A DNA stretch of 64,000 bases from Stercorarius parasiticus (Eukaryota > Chordata > Aves > Charadriiformes > Stercorariidae), in the NCBI GenBank assembly GCA_013396915.1, contig VWZL01002221.1:268265-332264 (forward strand), written 5' to 3'. Below are positions 24,583-37,800 of this stretch, in pieces. The notes under the pieces are model-generated. The model saw only the letters and a program-made list of their open reading frames with translations. It was not told the origin of the DNA and did no database searches. A program made the position numbers and the translations under genes. Position 1 is the first letter of the stretch. The number at the start of each line of letters is the position of its first letter.

Positions 24583-27500
24583 CGTGGATCAAAACATACT
24601 TTTCATTATAAATCTGTGTGAAATTGCCCAGTTGTTTTTTTTCTTTTACAAAAAAAAAAAAAGAGAGAAAATAGATTTCAAACAGTGTTTATGTAACATA
24701 CATAGAGATTTCTATTTCTTCTCCCTAAACTCACTAAGGTGTTGTTATTTTAGTTCACAGAGGAAAGTAGATGTCAATATCTAATGCCCTTTGAAAACAA
24801 TTCCCCACTGCTCGTGGCTATCTCTCTCTCTCCCACCCTCCTCACAATTCCCATTTCTCTCTTCTAGTCTTTTTCCTCTCCTGCCCTGACTACATGTCCT
24901 TATATACTTATTTAATATTCGTTACAGAGTTCTCAATTTTTTCCTGAATACAGTTTATCTTTTAGGCCTTTCACAGACCACTTTATCTGATTCTTTAAAT
25001 TTGGTGTATTCATAGCTCCATTAAATTACTTCTTTTGCATATTAAGGATAAGAAATCTGACTCAGAGTTATAGCATCATAGGCAACATTTTACTTATTTC
25101 AGTTGAGACAGAATTTTAATCATGCTAACATCCATTTCTATGTAGCGAGGGAATAGTATATTTATATATGTATTTGAACAAAACAAGCTGTTCTGACCCT
25201 TCTGTTCTTCAGCTGGAATACAATGTTTAGTTTTCTCTCAAAATTGTTTGAACTTAAGGGTTATGGTTTCCATGGAAACTTGTGACTGTTTGAGCATCAA
25301 ATATTTCCCTTGTTGTAGAACTTAGCTCAGCAAAACGTACAGTGGCCCTGGATAAATTGAAAAGCCAGTCTGAGTAAGCCTGGCTGGAAGGAAGAAGTAA
25401 AGGAGAAATTTTTAAGTAATTTGTGGTCTGTACTACAGACTACTATGTGTAGTCACAAAAATAAAAACAAACCCCGTAATTTTCAGTAGCTATCTTACTT
25501 TAGATGCGTGATCACCATCATGATCTACTACAAATTTCTGTCAAAAAAGAGAAGAAAGACAATTTAACCATTTTAGTCATAATGCATTATTTTAACTTCA
25601 GAAGTATCTGAAAGAATGGTTGATAGCACTTCTCTGTAATTCATCAAATATTTAACCCATTCTGAGCTCCAAACCAAAGTTCCTGTTTCCCATAAAATTG
25701 GAGAAGTACATTCTTCCCAGCAAAAAAATAGACTTTGTTTCATCCAAGTTTTATCTCTCTCTCCTGCAAACTCCAACTCAGTTAACAAAAGGGGCAAAGC
25801 AACCTACAGCAGTGTAACACGCTAGATATGGCACTGCATTCCTTTCAGATATAATTCCCACTGAAGTCAAGAATTCCTTAGTCCCTAGAAGTCCATAGTG
25901 TAACCAAGTGGCATGCAAACTCCCAGTCACCTCAAACCTATTTCTACTTTATCAAGGAGTGCCGTATCTCCAACGGTGGGTGTAAATGACAAAGCAATAT
26001 TCAAGACAGCAAGTACTGTGTCAGTCACAGGCGCTTGTTAGGAAACATTAGAGCAAACAGTAGATAAATTTTTAAGTTCATATTTTACACAAGTATAAAA
26101 TTGTATTGACTGGTAGAATGCAAGAAAACACCCTGAGTATTTTTGGCTAAGCAGTCCAGCATCCTTTGCAGCTACTAGTTATCTTATCAAGTTAAACAGT
26201 CAAGATTTAAAAGTAGAATATTTGCAAACTCTTCTCTCAGGGGCAACTCCAATTTTGTGGTTGTATAGGTATCTTCTTTTATATGCGTATACATAAACTA
26301 AGTATTGTGTACTGAGTTTTAATGCCAACTGTATTCACAGGGCTCTCGTCAAAAATGTTTCCACAAACTGAAATTTAAAAAAAAAAGTGAAATATTAATA
26401 TCTTAAAAAGTTGCTATTTAAATTGTTTTTGAAAGGCCTTCCTTTCTTAAGCTCCTTATCAATACATTCAAATCAATTCACAATCTATACAGCTACACAG
26501 TCATGTTACTGTGTTTGTAGAAATAAGAGTGATTTGGAGATCCTACCTGTTCAACAGCTAATAATGAGGTGGGGGAATGGTAAGACTGTGAGCTTGTACT
26601 AAAACTTTTTCTAAGGTGGAAGAAATATTTCAAATTCAGAGTATCCAAGAAAGCAGAAGAAATGCCTGTTGCAAAATCTCAGGAGTTTTATTCAATATTC
26701 AAAGCTGTGAAGCTATATACTTCAGGTATATACCTAGACATGTATACCCTACTAAGTTCAACTTATTTTTTGAGGATGAATATGACTTAAAAAATTGAAT
26801 GTGTGCTTTGGTATCAATTGAATTTACCAAAAGGCAAAAAGGTAATTCTAGGACCTCTCTGTAATAAATATATCCTGCTGGGTCTGTCCAGGGAAATCCT
26901 GAATAGAGCAGTTACATCTATTAGTTGTGTAAGGGAGACTCATTCCAGCTACATTAGCCCAGGATGACCCAAATGGGAGAAGCTATGAATTTCATACTCA
27001 AATATCTCAGAGCAGGGCCTCTCTTTTAAGTGTAAAATGTCTGTTTCCACTTAGCTCTACAATTCCATTAGAGCAGGAAAATAAATCTGAAAGCGGTCTT
27101 AAGATGGCTACAGATTCCACAAATAGTTAATAGAATTGGTTTTGGTTTTTGTTTTTTTTTTTAAACTGGTGTGTGTGAACAAGGGCTACCACTGCTTAAA
27201 GCACTGATAGTCCTGAAGATTAGAATGAAATGCAGGGAAAGGCTGTTAATTATACGATCTGGTACAAGTTGCTGAAGCAGAGTTAGCAGCACACCTCTAA
27301 AAGGAGAAATAGTATATTTGTCATAGAATACTTTGATAAAGTCTGATTTACATTTGAAAGCTAGCTGAGTACTGCCAGAAGGATTATTTTATGCAAGAAA
27401 GAATCAACAAGAATGACATTAGAAGTATTAGAATTTTAAGCCATACAGAAAGAGTCATATCAGAGGAGGAATTACTTTTAACATAATTATTTTAATTTCT

Positions 27501-29261
27501 TTCTAAACCTACTCCAGCCACTGACTTGCTATTGTTGTGCAGCTATGTTTATTTTTTAACTCAAATTACTAGTCTGTCCACAAGTAAAAAAACCTTATTT
27601 TCACTGTGAGGTGAACAGGTTATTTTCTGGGGCTCATTATATTTTTTTTAATCATTAACTTACCCTCATATGTTGATGATATTTGTGAGAAGAGCTGTGG
27701 AAGTGATAATCATGTATGACTCATATTTCTTCCCTTTATTGGCAGGTTATGTTGTGATGCGGTGTGTTGTGCTATTAAGCTCACTGGGTAATAGGCAGGG
27801 CACAAGCAGAGAGGGGGAAGATACTCATGGCTCAAAGAAGGATCACAAGAGCAGAGAACGAGAGGACTAAGAAGAGCAGGTAGAAGACAGGCAGCCATGA
27901 TACAAAAGGAGCAAAAGCAAAAAAGATAGTTTTTATTTTTAGGTACTCCATAATGTTTAGTGCAACTCAGAAATCCACTGAGAGTTGCTGGCTTGAAAGT
28001 GAACTCAAGGAAAGAATCCACCCTGAAAGACTGCTGGAGAGGAGATATCTGTTTCCATACCTCTGACTTCTATTCTACCTTACCAGATACTCTCTGTTTT
28101 CTCCATCTAAATTAATTAATTTTGAAGATAAAGTTCCAATAAAACACAGCTTTTAAAATTTAAAGAAATTGTGTATTTTGGTATATCCTGTTTTGAGGTA
28201 AATGTGCAGGCTGTTGTATCTTAGATTTCTAACCAGCTCAAGGTCTTGTCTCAACACATCACTAGCATGATCGGTACATATCCAAAAAAGGTGTGCATGC
28301 AGAGATGAAGTGATTAATAAATTTTGACAGATTTCATGCTGAAAATCAGAACTCATCTTGTAGCTGGTGAATACCTCTTCTGGTAGTTATTTAGCCAGAA
28401 ACGCCTCAATATTTTCCTGCTTGATGGAGTGACAATCCCAGTTCAAGCTGAGCTCCTGACTGGAAAGGCTAGAATCTTCCAGCCAGTAACAGTTGAAGTT
28501 CATGCTGTTATTTTTCCTTAGGATGTCCTACTTCAAATGCCTTTTCTGCTGCTTCTCAGGAGGTATTCCCCAGTCTGTTGAACTAAAATATTATTCTGCA
28601 GCAAGTGTATCTAAACTCTTTTAACTTACTTTTTCTCTATATACATTCAGAGAACTTAGAGATTCATTTCAGTAGGTGCAAAAATATCAACAAAATTACA
28701 AGCACATGAGGAAGATCAACGGTCTAATTTGCAAAGCTTTTAACTCCCACAGAAGTCTAGCTCTGCTTTTATTAAAATGCCTTAAAATTAAAAAGATTAT
28801 TTTGGGTTGAGTGAAATGTTGCAATTCATTGTTTTAATTTGCTGAATGCTAAAAAAATCCCTTTTATGTCAGTCATTCAGCAACCAAATAGGTAAAAAAA
28901 CACGTATCAAGAGAGTCCTAGGTGATATGTTGATGATACAGGGATTACACCTAGTATGAGTGCTTTCTTTAGGTTGGTTTTTTTTTTTTTGTCTTTATGA
29001 CTGAAATATACCAGCAAGTGATGTATCACTTTTTGAGGAAAACTTTTCGTGATGATCCTCCTACATTCTAACCTCAACAACTAGTCACTTCATAAAACAC
29101 TCTCATCCTGCATATTTTTGTCTTTAATAACGCATATGCTAGCGTGTTACAAATATGTTGCTATTTATTACTTATTCTTACATCTTTTTAGCTCATAAAT
29201 TAATTGTCTTCCAGACGTTCCCTTCAAATGAGTATTTCTGAAAAATTTCAACTTAAAAAAG

Positions 29262-29295
29262 TTTTATAATAGAAAGACTTTTTTATAATAGAAAG
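29262..29295. repeat. 15-nt direct duplication, 19-nt period
   Basis: The sequence ttttataatagaaag occurs at 29262-29276 and again at 29281-29295. Confidence 0.85.
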
Positions 29296-30045
29296 GCTTT
29301 TAGGGAGAAAATAGTGTTTTCTTATTCTTTGTTCTCCCCTGACCCCCAATAATCTACCTTAGGCTAGTTGTGTTAGCTTATATTCTAATATTTCAGATTT
29401 TATTGATTTTTTTTTTCCACTGCTGTGCACAATATAATATTACAGAAAGGAAGAGAGGAAGGGAAAATGGTATCTTTTTCCAAACTAATTTTTAAAACAT
29501 ATTTTCATATTCCATTTTTCATGGTATGTTGATTATTTTTTCTAGATTAAATGCCATTCTGATTTTGCGGTACTTTTAGCCTTTCTGAATTTCTTTGCAT
29601 CTACTATCCAGCAATCAGTGTCTTTCCCATATGAGAGAAACATCGGTGTACAGTTGTCAACATTATAGCTATTATATGCATACCTTTTACATGCTAAAGG
29701 TCCTAATCAGGAAACAAAAGCTGCATATAGCTCTTTTTGTTTGATTTACCCCATCTTAAAATATCACAGAAAAGAGCACTACAGCACACCATTAAAATTT
29801 CTTAACTGATAGATGACAACAGGCAATGATAAACAGAGAATCCTCACATCATAAAGAAATCTCCTTTTGATCTAGTGTTATATTTATCATGAGTTGGAAA
29901 TAACATGAAATGGTGATGAAAAGCTGCATCAAATTGTAAGCCATGATAGCTTGGTTAATAAATGATAGGTCAGTTCAGAAATGATTCTGAACCGATCATT
30001 AAAATAAATTTGTGGTAATAAAGTGTGCTTTAAGACAGCAAAGCT

Positions 30046-30450
30046 TTCTTTCACCAAAGTTAAAAGGTCATACATGGGAAAAAAATTTTGTAAGTTCACT
30101 TTTAAGATGGTAAGTCATACTGTGAATTTACAGATTCTGAAAAGGACTTAGGGATGACGGCAAACAATGCAAGGGTGTTCCTCGTTGGCCTTCTCTAGAT
30201 ATGAAATTTGTTAATCTAGTTTCTTGCATCAGAAAACGAAAACTAACAGGAGCAGAAGGTTGGTCTTAATTTTAGATATAATACAATTCATAACACTCAG
30301 ACATGATGTCTAGACCTGTCATTCATATTTGAAACAGGATGTTGGCAAACAAGAAGGGTTTCAGAGAACGACACAAATATTTTCAGAGGCTTGGAAACAC
30401 GTTTAATTCTGAGAATATAAAACAGATTACCAGAATTTACCCAATAATAG
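30046..30450 (+). mobile_element. Ancient CR1-like LINE fossil
   Basis: The order of pieces follows a CR1/L3-type LINE just downstream of the polymerase catalytic core. It runs from 'aaaggtcatacatggg', to 'acagattctgaaaagg' and 'acttaggga', then 'tttcagagaacgacac' and 'cagaggcttggaaaca'. These match the conserved segments encoding the tract before and into the C-terminal CR1 motif. It is heavily diverged with no useful open frame. Edges are approximate and it may extend to about 30600. Confidence 0.55.
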
Positions 30451-31205
30451 AAAGAGCAGGATTTCTTCACATACATGCATTGATGAAGAAAAGACTTCTG
30501 TTTTTAGCTAATACCATGGAGGATAGCATAATATTATCAAGAAGATGGAAGGTACACCTGCAATTTATATTCCATATATATGTCAAAAGGTTGGAAGCTC
30601 TACAGTAACTCTTTTATTTAGGAAATATGTAGAAATTTTGGTATCTGATTTAACAGAAATGGAAAAGGAAAGAACATCTGAGAAAAAATTAAGAGAAGAA
30701 AAAGTGGGTGTAGTCCTTAACTGATACCAATTCACTAGCAAGATGAACAAGTGTTTAAATGGCAAACATGATCACAGTATGCTCTAGTGGGCAAAATCAT
30801 TCCTGGAAGAGTTTTCATGCCTTTACATACGGTAACGGTGAGACTGCATAGATCTAATCGCACCTGAAAGACAAATTCAAAGTTAAAGTACAGAGAAAAG
30901 AATTTAGTGTGATGATCAGAGAAATAGTGGTGTACCAAAAGACTCAGACTTCCTGAACATGCAACTGATAGAAGATGGCATTTTCTGCAGGTATATCAGA
31001 GACCAAATACAGTTTAATAAATTAAGGACCATTCACATTTTCCAAAATATTAATTTTCATAAAATAGTAGGTATTTTTTACAAAGGTGTGAAGAGCAACT
31101 TCTATATGGATTCCTTTCAGACTGAAGCTGAAGCAAGTGGCTACTAATTCAATATCTGGATGAATTTAAAACCAAAATAGAACTTAAACTGAATTACTCA
31201 TTCCT

Positions 31206-31280
31206 AACAAAACAAAACAAAACAAACCCAAAACCAAACCAAACAAAAAAAAACACCAACAAAAAAAAACAAACCCAAAG
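31206..31280. repeat. A-rich (CAAAA)n-type tract
   Basis: Repeated 'aaaac' units change into 'aaacc' units and long A runs. It may be a retroelement tail or a simple repeat. Confidence 0.85.
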
Positions 31281-31303
31281 AAACTTCAGGCAACCGATGG
31301 TAT

Positions 31304-31332
31304 GTTCCCTTCTGTTATGCACAGAAGGGAAC
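31304..31332. repeat. Small perfect hairpin (11-bp stem)
   Basis: gttcccttctg (31304-31314) is the exact reverse complement of cagaagggaac (31322-31332), with the 7-nt spacer ttatgca. It lies just after the A-rich tract. Confidence 0.85.
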
Positions 31333-33839
31333 CACCAAATCAATGTACCTTCATTGTAAACTTCAATTTTATGGGTCCTTGCTCATGTCTTACTTTATAA
31401 ACTGTTTTTTAACTCTTAATTTTCAATTGTTTCTATTATTTTGCTTCTGTAACTATTAACCAAGGGTTAATGGTTTTCAAAAGGAAGAAGAAAATTTAAT
31501 TTATTGTTTCTGCGGATATGAACTTGTATTTCTCTTCTCATCTTCAAAATAAGGAGAAAATATCTTCACCTTTTCTTGATAAAAACCCACATAGTTATGA
31601 CCACAACATTTGATTTATGTCCACCAACAAAAAGAAATAGTGAGAAAGGAACATGAATTTTAGCATAGTATCATTTAAATAGAACCTCAACGGAGGGTAA
31701 TTTAACAGTTGAAGAGAAAATGGCCTCTGTATTGTCTGATCCTCTTACTCCGTTGTTGTTCCTTTGAACATCTAAGAGAGAGTTTAACTGATATTAAGTC
31801 AAATTTTAAAGGAAATATTTAATAATCATTAAGAAAGAGGCCTTTTTAAAAATATGTGATTTTGCTGGAAGTTATTTATTAAAAAAAACTTAAAGGAAAA
31901 TTACTAGAAAAAAGTATAGAAAAAAGACTTCTTAAATAGGCAGCCTTTATGTAATATCCCTGGGACAGTTAATTCAAGTGTCTCAGTGGTAGTTCTTTGG
32001 GATCTTCAAATATCAGAGTGCTGTTACGAAGACAGCTATATCGTGGCTTTCAGTGCCTGAACCCTGGTTCAGGTAACTAAAAAACCCCGTGTCCCTGTTT
32101 TCTCAGTCTATACCAAATAATGCTGCCGTTGCTACTTTTACATTATTTCATTATGTACACATCTCCTTGGTCTTCACATCTATGCTCTTTATTGGAATCT
32201 TTTGTTCTAATGCAAAAAGGCTAGGATATATAACACTTTACCATCAGATGGTCTGAAATCTACTACTCCTGGCTATTTATTGCTATAATTAAATCAGTTT
32301 CAGTGATAGAAAAACTAAATGCCCATTCCTGAAGCAGTCATGGGTAAATTGAGTTATTTACAGAAGCAGTTCAATTTACAGGACTATATTCAACTTCATA
32401 ATCTATGTTCCTAGACGCAAACTGGGAGTTGTAAGAATGAATTTCAGTTTTCTGCTATTGACATAAGCAAAGAGCATTCTGTGGTCAGTTGCTTTTAAAA
32501 TATTATGCTTTACAGAGTGATGAATAAATAAGAACAAATGCAAAGAGGATGGAAGTATTTTGCCTGGCTTTATAAATTAGATAAACCAGGTAACAGCACA
32601 GGCTTCTCTGATCTTTTTCACTCTGTGCTGCTTGTATTCTTTTTAAATAGTCAGTGCAAAACAGATGGAGTCTGAAAAACAGCTCATCTTCTGCAAGTAT
32701 GAATATTTGTGCATGACTTTTTTTTTTTAAACTGAAGAATGTATACTGAAAAACCAGCACATTTTTTAACCAACTCATGTTGATCAACATAAGTACATCT
32801 TCACTTTCAAGGAAACTGAGTATAAACATTACTACTGCCCTTTCTGAACCTACTAACAATAAAGGCTAACTAAGAGAGTAGAGTCAATAACATTTTATTT
32901 AACGTTCCCAAGTAATCTCAGTCATTCCATATCTAAAGTAATAAGATTTTCTTAATTCTTTAGAAGTTCTGAACAGTTCTTTGAGAAATCAGCAAAATAC
33001 AAATTTATTCACCTAGAAAACTTCACATGGAGTAAAACTATTCACTTGAAAATGAGCTTTAATTTAATTAATTCACTTTTAATTAAAACTATTTTGTGCA
33101 GGTTTTCTTCCCATGACTTAATAATCATATCAGAGGAAGTAGGAGTAGCATTGTTAACAATCTGTGTTTCTGTGTTTTAAGGGTAAAATTAATGGAAGGA
33201 ACTGTTGTGAAGGGCAGGGAAAAGGTATGTAAAGGTAACAATTTTGTCTCTCCTGTTTTCTTCTGTTAATTTCTTTTCTTCTACATGGTTCTGCAATATA
33301 TTATTCAGGATGTAAGGGCAAGTAGTCAGAACCTGGAAATGCCATAGTTACAGTTGCTTTTATAACTCTAGCTAGGTATTTTACACATGAATTATGAAGG
33401 GGATTTTTGATAAATGATTTTCTAGTTCTGAAAAAAACACACTGAGGAGAAAGGAATCTTGGTGGAGCAAAAGCAAAATGCAAGGGAAAATGGAATAAAA
33501 TATAATAAAATATTAATCTGGCTAAATTCAGGATGACTGATCTGAAACTCAAAAAGAAATCATACAATTGGAAAATTGTGAGATTACTAAGGATTAAGAC
33601 AAACTGCTGTAGCATGACAGGATAAAATCAAGAAGGGCGAGGCAGAGAATAAACCACTGAAACCGAGTGAAAAAAACCCCAAACCCATACATAAATTAGT
33701 AGGAAAAAAAACGAAGGAAAGCCTTGTGAGGTACTCAGTGAAAACAGAAGAATGATGATAGGTGATGAAAGGAATGACAAGTTTTTGAAGCTTTTCTGGC
33801 TCAGTTTATACTAACATAAGTAGCTGTGATCAGAAACTT

Positions 33840-34800
33840 AGTACAACTGATGACATGTAAAATGTGGAAGCTAAAGTGAAGATAAGAATGATCAGATTAA
33901 TTAAAAGCTCTCAGACGAAGTGGACCTATAGATATTCATATAGGCTACATAAGGAACTGTGCATTCTTGAGTCTTTCAACAAAAAAAAATAATCAGAATT
34001 TGTGAAGGAAAGGAGGAATTCCAGAAAATTATAAAGTAACAGTTGGGGGCGGGGGGTGGGGGGAATGAGATGATCAGGCAGTTGTAGCTAATTCAGCCTA
34101 GCCTCAGTATACAAAACTACCCAGAAAACCTGGAAAAAAAAGTAAACCATCTATTTTTAACAGTCAACATGCATCTGTCAAGAGCAAAATAAATCAAAAC
34201 AGTTTAGTGTCTTTTTATGACAAGACGAAAGTTCTTGTAGGTGAGAGAAGTGTAGAAAATGTCACATCTTAACACAGAATCAAAGTTCAGGATGCCTTTA
34301 ACATTTTCATAGCCAAGTCAGGCAAACATTGTCCAGAAGAAACCATGGTAGAAAGGTATGTAGAGGCTTAAAGAATGTTGAATAGATTGTCCTCAAACTA
34401 AAAGCTGTATCAAGCAAGTCAGTCAATGAGTCTGTTCCAGGTTTTCTACTACTTAGCTTTCTAACTAAAGATTTAGACGCTGGATAAGAAAAATGTTAAC
34501 CAGTTTGTAAAGGATATGAAAATTCAAGGAAAAACATTGGGCCTTCAAGTACATTAAATGAGTTGGAAACGGTCCAGTGGAGAGTAACAGGGCTGTTCAA
34601 AGAAATGAGAAAATGGTGAAATAATTGGGATTGTTTAAAACAGATGAGAAAACTGAGAGGATGACATGATAATGATCGTCAGCTATGTTAAAGGTTGTCA
34701 CCGGGAAGAAAATATACTGCTATGTCCACAAGGAATAGGACAAGAAGTAATAGTCACAGGCGCATCCAAGCACATACACTTCAAATGATTCTATTGATCC
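33840..34800 (+). mobile_element. Ancient CR1-like LINE fossil with polymerase core
   Basis: This old LINE remnant preserves the order of CR1/L3-type ORF2. The segment near 33990-34190 matches the stretch that precedes the reverse transcriptase core ('cagaaaattataaagtaac', 'cagtcaacatgcatctgtca'). At 34210-34330 is the decayed region for the first catalytic aspartate block ('tttttatgacaag', then 'gatgcctttaac'). At about 34465-34520 is the region before the second catalytic block. From 34565 the C-terminal motif region follows ('acggtccagtggagagta', 'gacatgataatgatcgtc'). The part between about 34530 and 34560 seems deleted relative to a full element. Many frameshifts exclude function. A G-rich insert sits at 34045-34063. 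Confidence 0.65.
34045..34063 (+). repeat. G-run tract
   Basis: Runs of 5, 6 and 6 G are separated by a single C and a single T. It is a candidate intramolecular or intermolecular quadruplex, within a decayed LINE. Confidence 0.8.
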
Positions 34801-37800
34801 CTGCAGTTACAGACATGCACTGCCAGAATTTAGAGCTCTATCGTTTTCTCACTAATTGAGGAATATAGCACAGCATCTATAAACTGGGTCTGTAACCATT
34901 AGTCAAACCAATGTACTGAAAGTGTGGAAAGAATTGGACTGAAATGAGATATTGTCTCATCTGTGAGATCTTTTTATTTCCCTTATTTTACTCTTTTGGG
35001 ATTCTCTAACTGATACAGATACAATAATAACTGTGCAGCAAAGGAATCACTCATAAGAAGTTTATGGTTTAGGGTGCCATGATATTCAGATTTATTTTGA
35101 AAGCAATTTATATACCCACTTCCATGTATTTCATAGTAGCTGGCTATTTCCAATATGCTTTAATGTGCAGGTTTAGTCATCATAATGTCCAAGTGAATGT
35201 CAAGAAACCCTTGTTCTTTCTACCAGGTTTCACTAATGTAGAAACAATCAATCAGTACCGCTCACTTAATTCCTAGTCTAACAGCCTGTTTACAATGGAG
35301 CATTTGTGATGTTGCCTGTCAGTTCTCATTACCTTTTGATCAGTAGCTTCTCAGGAATGGCACTGCCAGAAGCAGTTGACTTTGACAATAGAAGTGCATT
35401 TAATAGAACACTCTTACATGTAAGTTAGTCATTTCTCAGTAGACACAATAAATTATGTTAACTTTTAGAGACAATTAAAACTGGGTAATCTCTAGGGTTC
35501 TCTGGCTTAAACTAGATTTGAGGAAAGATAATTAGCTTTTAGGGCAATGCCTAAAATGTATCAAGTAAACCTCAAATGTTATGAAATGTTAAGTTCTGAG
35601 AGAAAAGGTAGCCTCATGGTTTAAAAATATGACTTATACCCCTTCTTTTAAACTTTCTCTAAACCCCAACAACCCCAATATTTAAAATCTGATTTTGCTT
35701 TGTATACATTCTATCTGTAATATTCTTAGATCTAACAAGAACTCTACACTATTTATTGATCCAAGAGAGATACTTTATTGAGTACAAATTTCACATCTCT
35801 TTCTTCATAATTGTCTTCTCTTTCTAACATAAAATATTGTTTATCCCTGGAAAGTTTCTCTCACATCATGCTCCTCTTTACATAAATATCTTAACTTCTT
35901 GAAAGTTCTGATAAGTGAGTAAAAAAAAAAAAATAATCTAGTTTTCCAAAATACTAATATTTTTTCAGAAGAGATGTTGCAGACCATTTACGTCAGAGTT
36001 ACATGATGAGACTTCTGTCTAGGTAGAACCTTTAAGTGGTCATTGAGTTAACAGGGTAATGCCTCCATAAATGTTGCCACACAGAGTTGTAAGAGTGTTC
36101 TTGAGGGCAAGGATTGCTGTAGAGACACACTGCACACTCTGCTGGTGTGTGTCAGGCATGACTGAGAGCACATAACACATGTGATGGCTTCGATGTGAGA
36201 ACTCCAGCCTCCTTAGTCACTCTAGTAAATCTACTTCTGCAGGTCTATGTCAATTTTTTTAACCAGTTTTATTAATAATGGTTTATATCACCATCCTCTG
36301 TATTTACGTCTTTCTGAATGTGCTCTAGTAACTTTTGCATTTTGGCAGTCTTTTTCAAAATTTGGTGCAGTGGTAGAAGTTAAAACACAAGTGTTTCTTA
36401 CACGTGTTGTGAAAAAAACAAGTGAGAGGAGATCAGTGATGTCAGAAAAGACCCAGCTTGCACCCCAAAGAAAGAAAGATCCTGAAAACCAGGACCACAA
36501 TTGTTCTTATACATGGAATAATTTGTTTAATTTTCCAGAGATATTTTCCAGATAGCCTGCTTTTTGTTAAACTTAACTGTCATCTGAATTTTTGTCTTTG
36601 TCTACAGGTCATTTTTCTTTTACTTTCTTGATTCCAAGTATATTCCAGGTGGAAAATAAATGCTGAGAATTGCTACCCTTATTCAAAAAAAAATTAACCT
36701 ATAAAACACTTACCTGAAATTTTCTCTCAGCTTATGAGGTTCACACACCACAGAATAGATGGCACCCCGCAGTTATCTGGTAGACATTATTCTAATTGCA
36801 CACAGTTTAAGATGAGGATCTGTTTAATATAAGGAATCCACCCCAAAACAACGGAATACCTAAAAGGCAGAAAGAAAGAATCTATTCATCAAAGTTAAAG
36901 TAGACAAAATTAAAGTAGTAGATACAGAGGTTTTTTGTAATCCCTCATATGTCGATGACCATATGAGTGAGTTATGATTATCTTTCTTTTGATCACAAAT
37001 TGCCTTTCGTCTTGCATATATTTTTTCAGTTATATTCCATTCAAAAGGCAGATTTATCAAGTGAATGAGGATTCTCAGTGGAATGTTTCATTCTATTCAA
37101 GGATTAAATGATTTTTAGTACTTGGTGCAGAAACAGAAAGAATAATAGTAAAAAAAAAAAATAAAAAAAATAGATCAGCTTTTTCATTTATCGTTTTCAT
37201 AACATAAAAAATGAGGTAGGACTCTTACAGAAAAGTACAAATCACAGTGCCTTCTACAGACAGCACTGAAAAACTCTTCTTGCAATGCCTGAGCAGTTTT
37301 AAAACTAAAGAGTGATACTTATTTCTCATCAAAGAGATTTTCTACCCTTCTAACAAAGTTAGTATATAGCTTAATATCTGTAGGAAGAAAGGCATGTGAG
37401 ATGCAGGACATTTTTTAAATGGGGAAAAAAAATCAAACCACAACAAAAAATAAAACATTGTGGTTGGAATTGTTAAATCCCTACTTAAGAAAATCTTTAA
37501 ATGCTTTAAATATACCCAGGATAATACGTGAAAATCTATGCTGCTTAACCCTATTTTGCTTATCTTGCCAGACATACTCAGGTGAAATGTAATATACTTC
37601 TTGGGATGGCTTTCAAATAACCTGGGGCAACAAAACCAGAAGCACTTAGAATAATATTTTTTTCTGTAGATTTCTTTTGAATGTAGCAACTGAAAATGAG
37701 AACATTTGTGACCATGCCCTTAAATTTTAGCATTTTCTTCCCCCACCTTAGGAGAACATTTAATATAAAATCAAGTGTTACTGTAAGGAACAAAACCTCA

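Larger units (their letters stand above)
24090..30045. other. AT-rich stretch, one weak exon candidate
   Basis: Apart from the two-strand open segment at 24354-24582, only short frames are present. T-rich runs occur at 27136-27162 and about 28978-28991. A 15-nt duplication lies at 29262-29295. No repeat family was recognised. Confidence 0.5.
30451..33835. other. AT-rich stretch with an A-rich tract
   Basis: It holds the A-rich (CAAAA) tract at 31206-31280 and a small perfect hairpin at 31304-31332. Open frames up to 118 codons (minus 32859-32503) show no domain or splice support. Confidence 0.5.
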
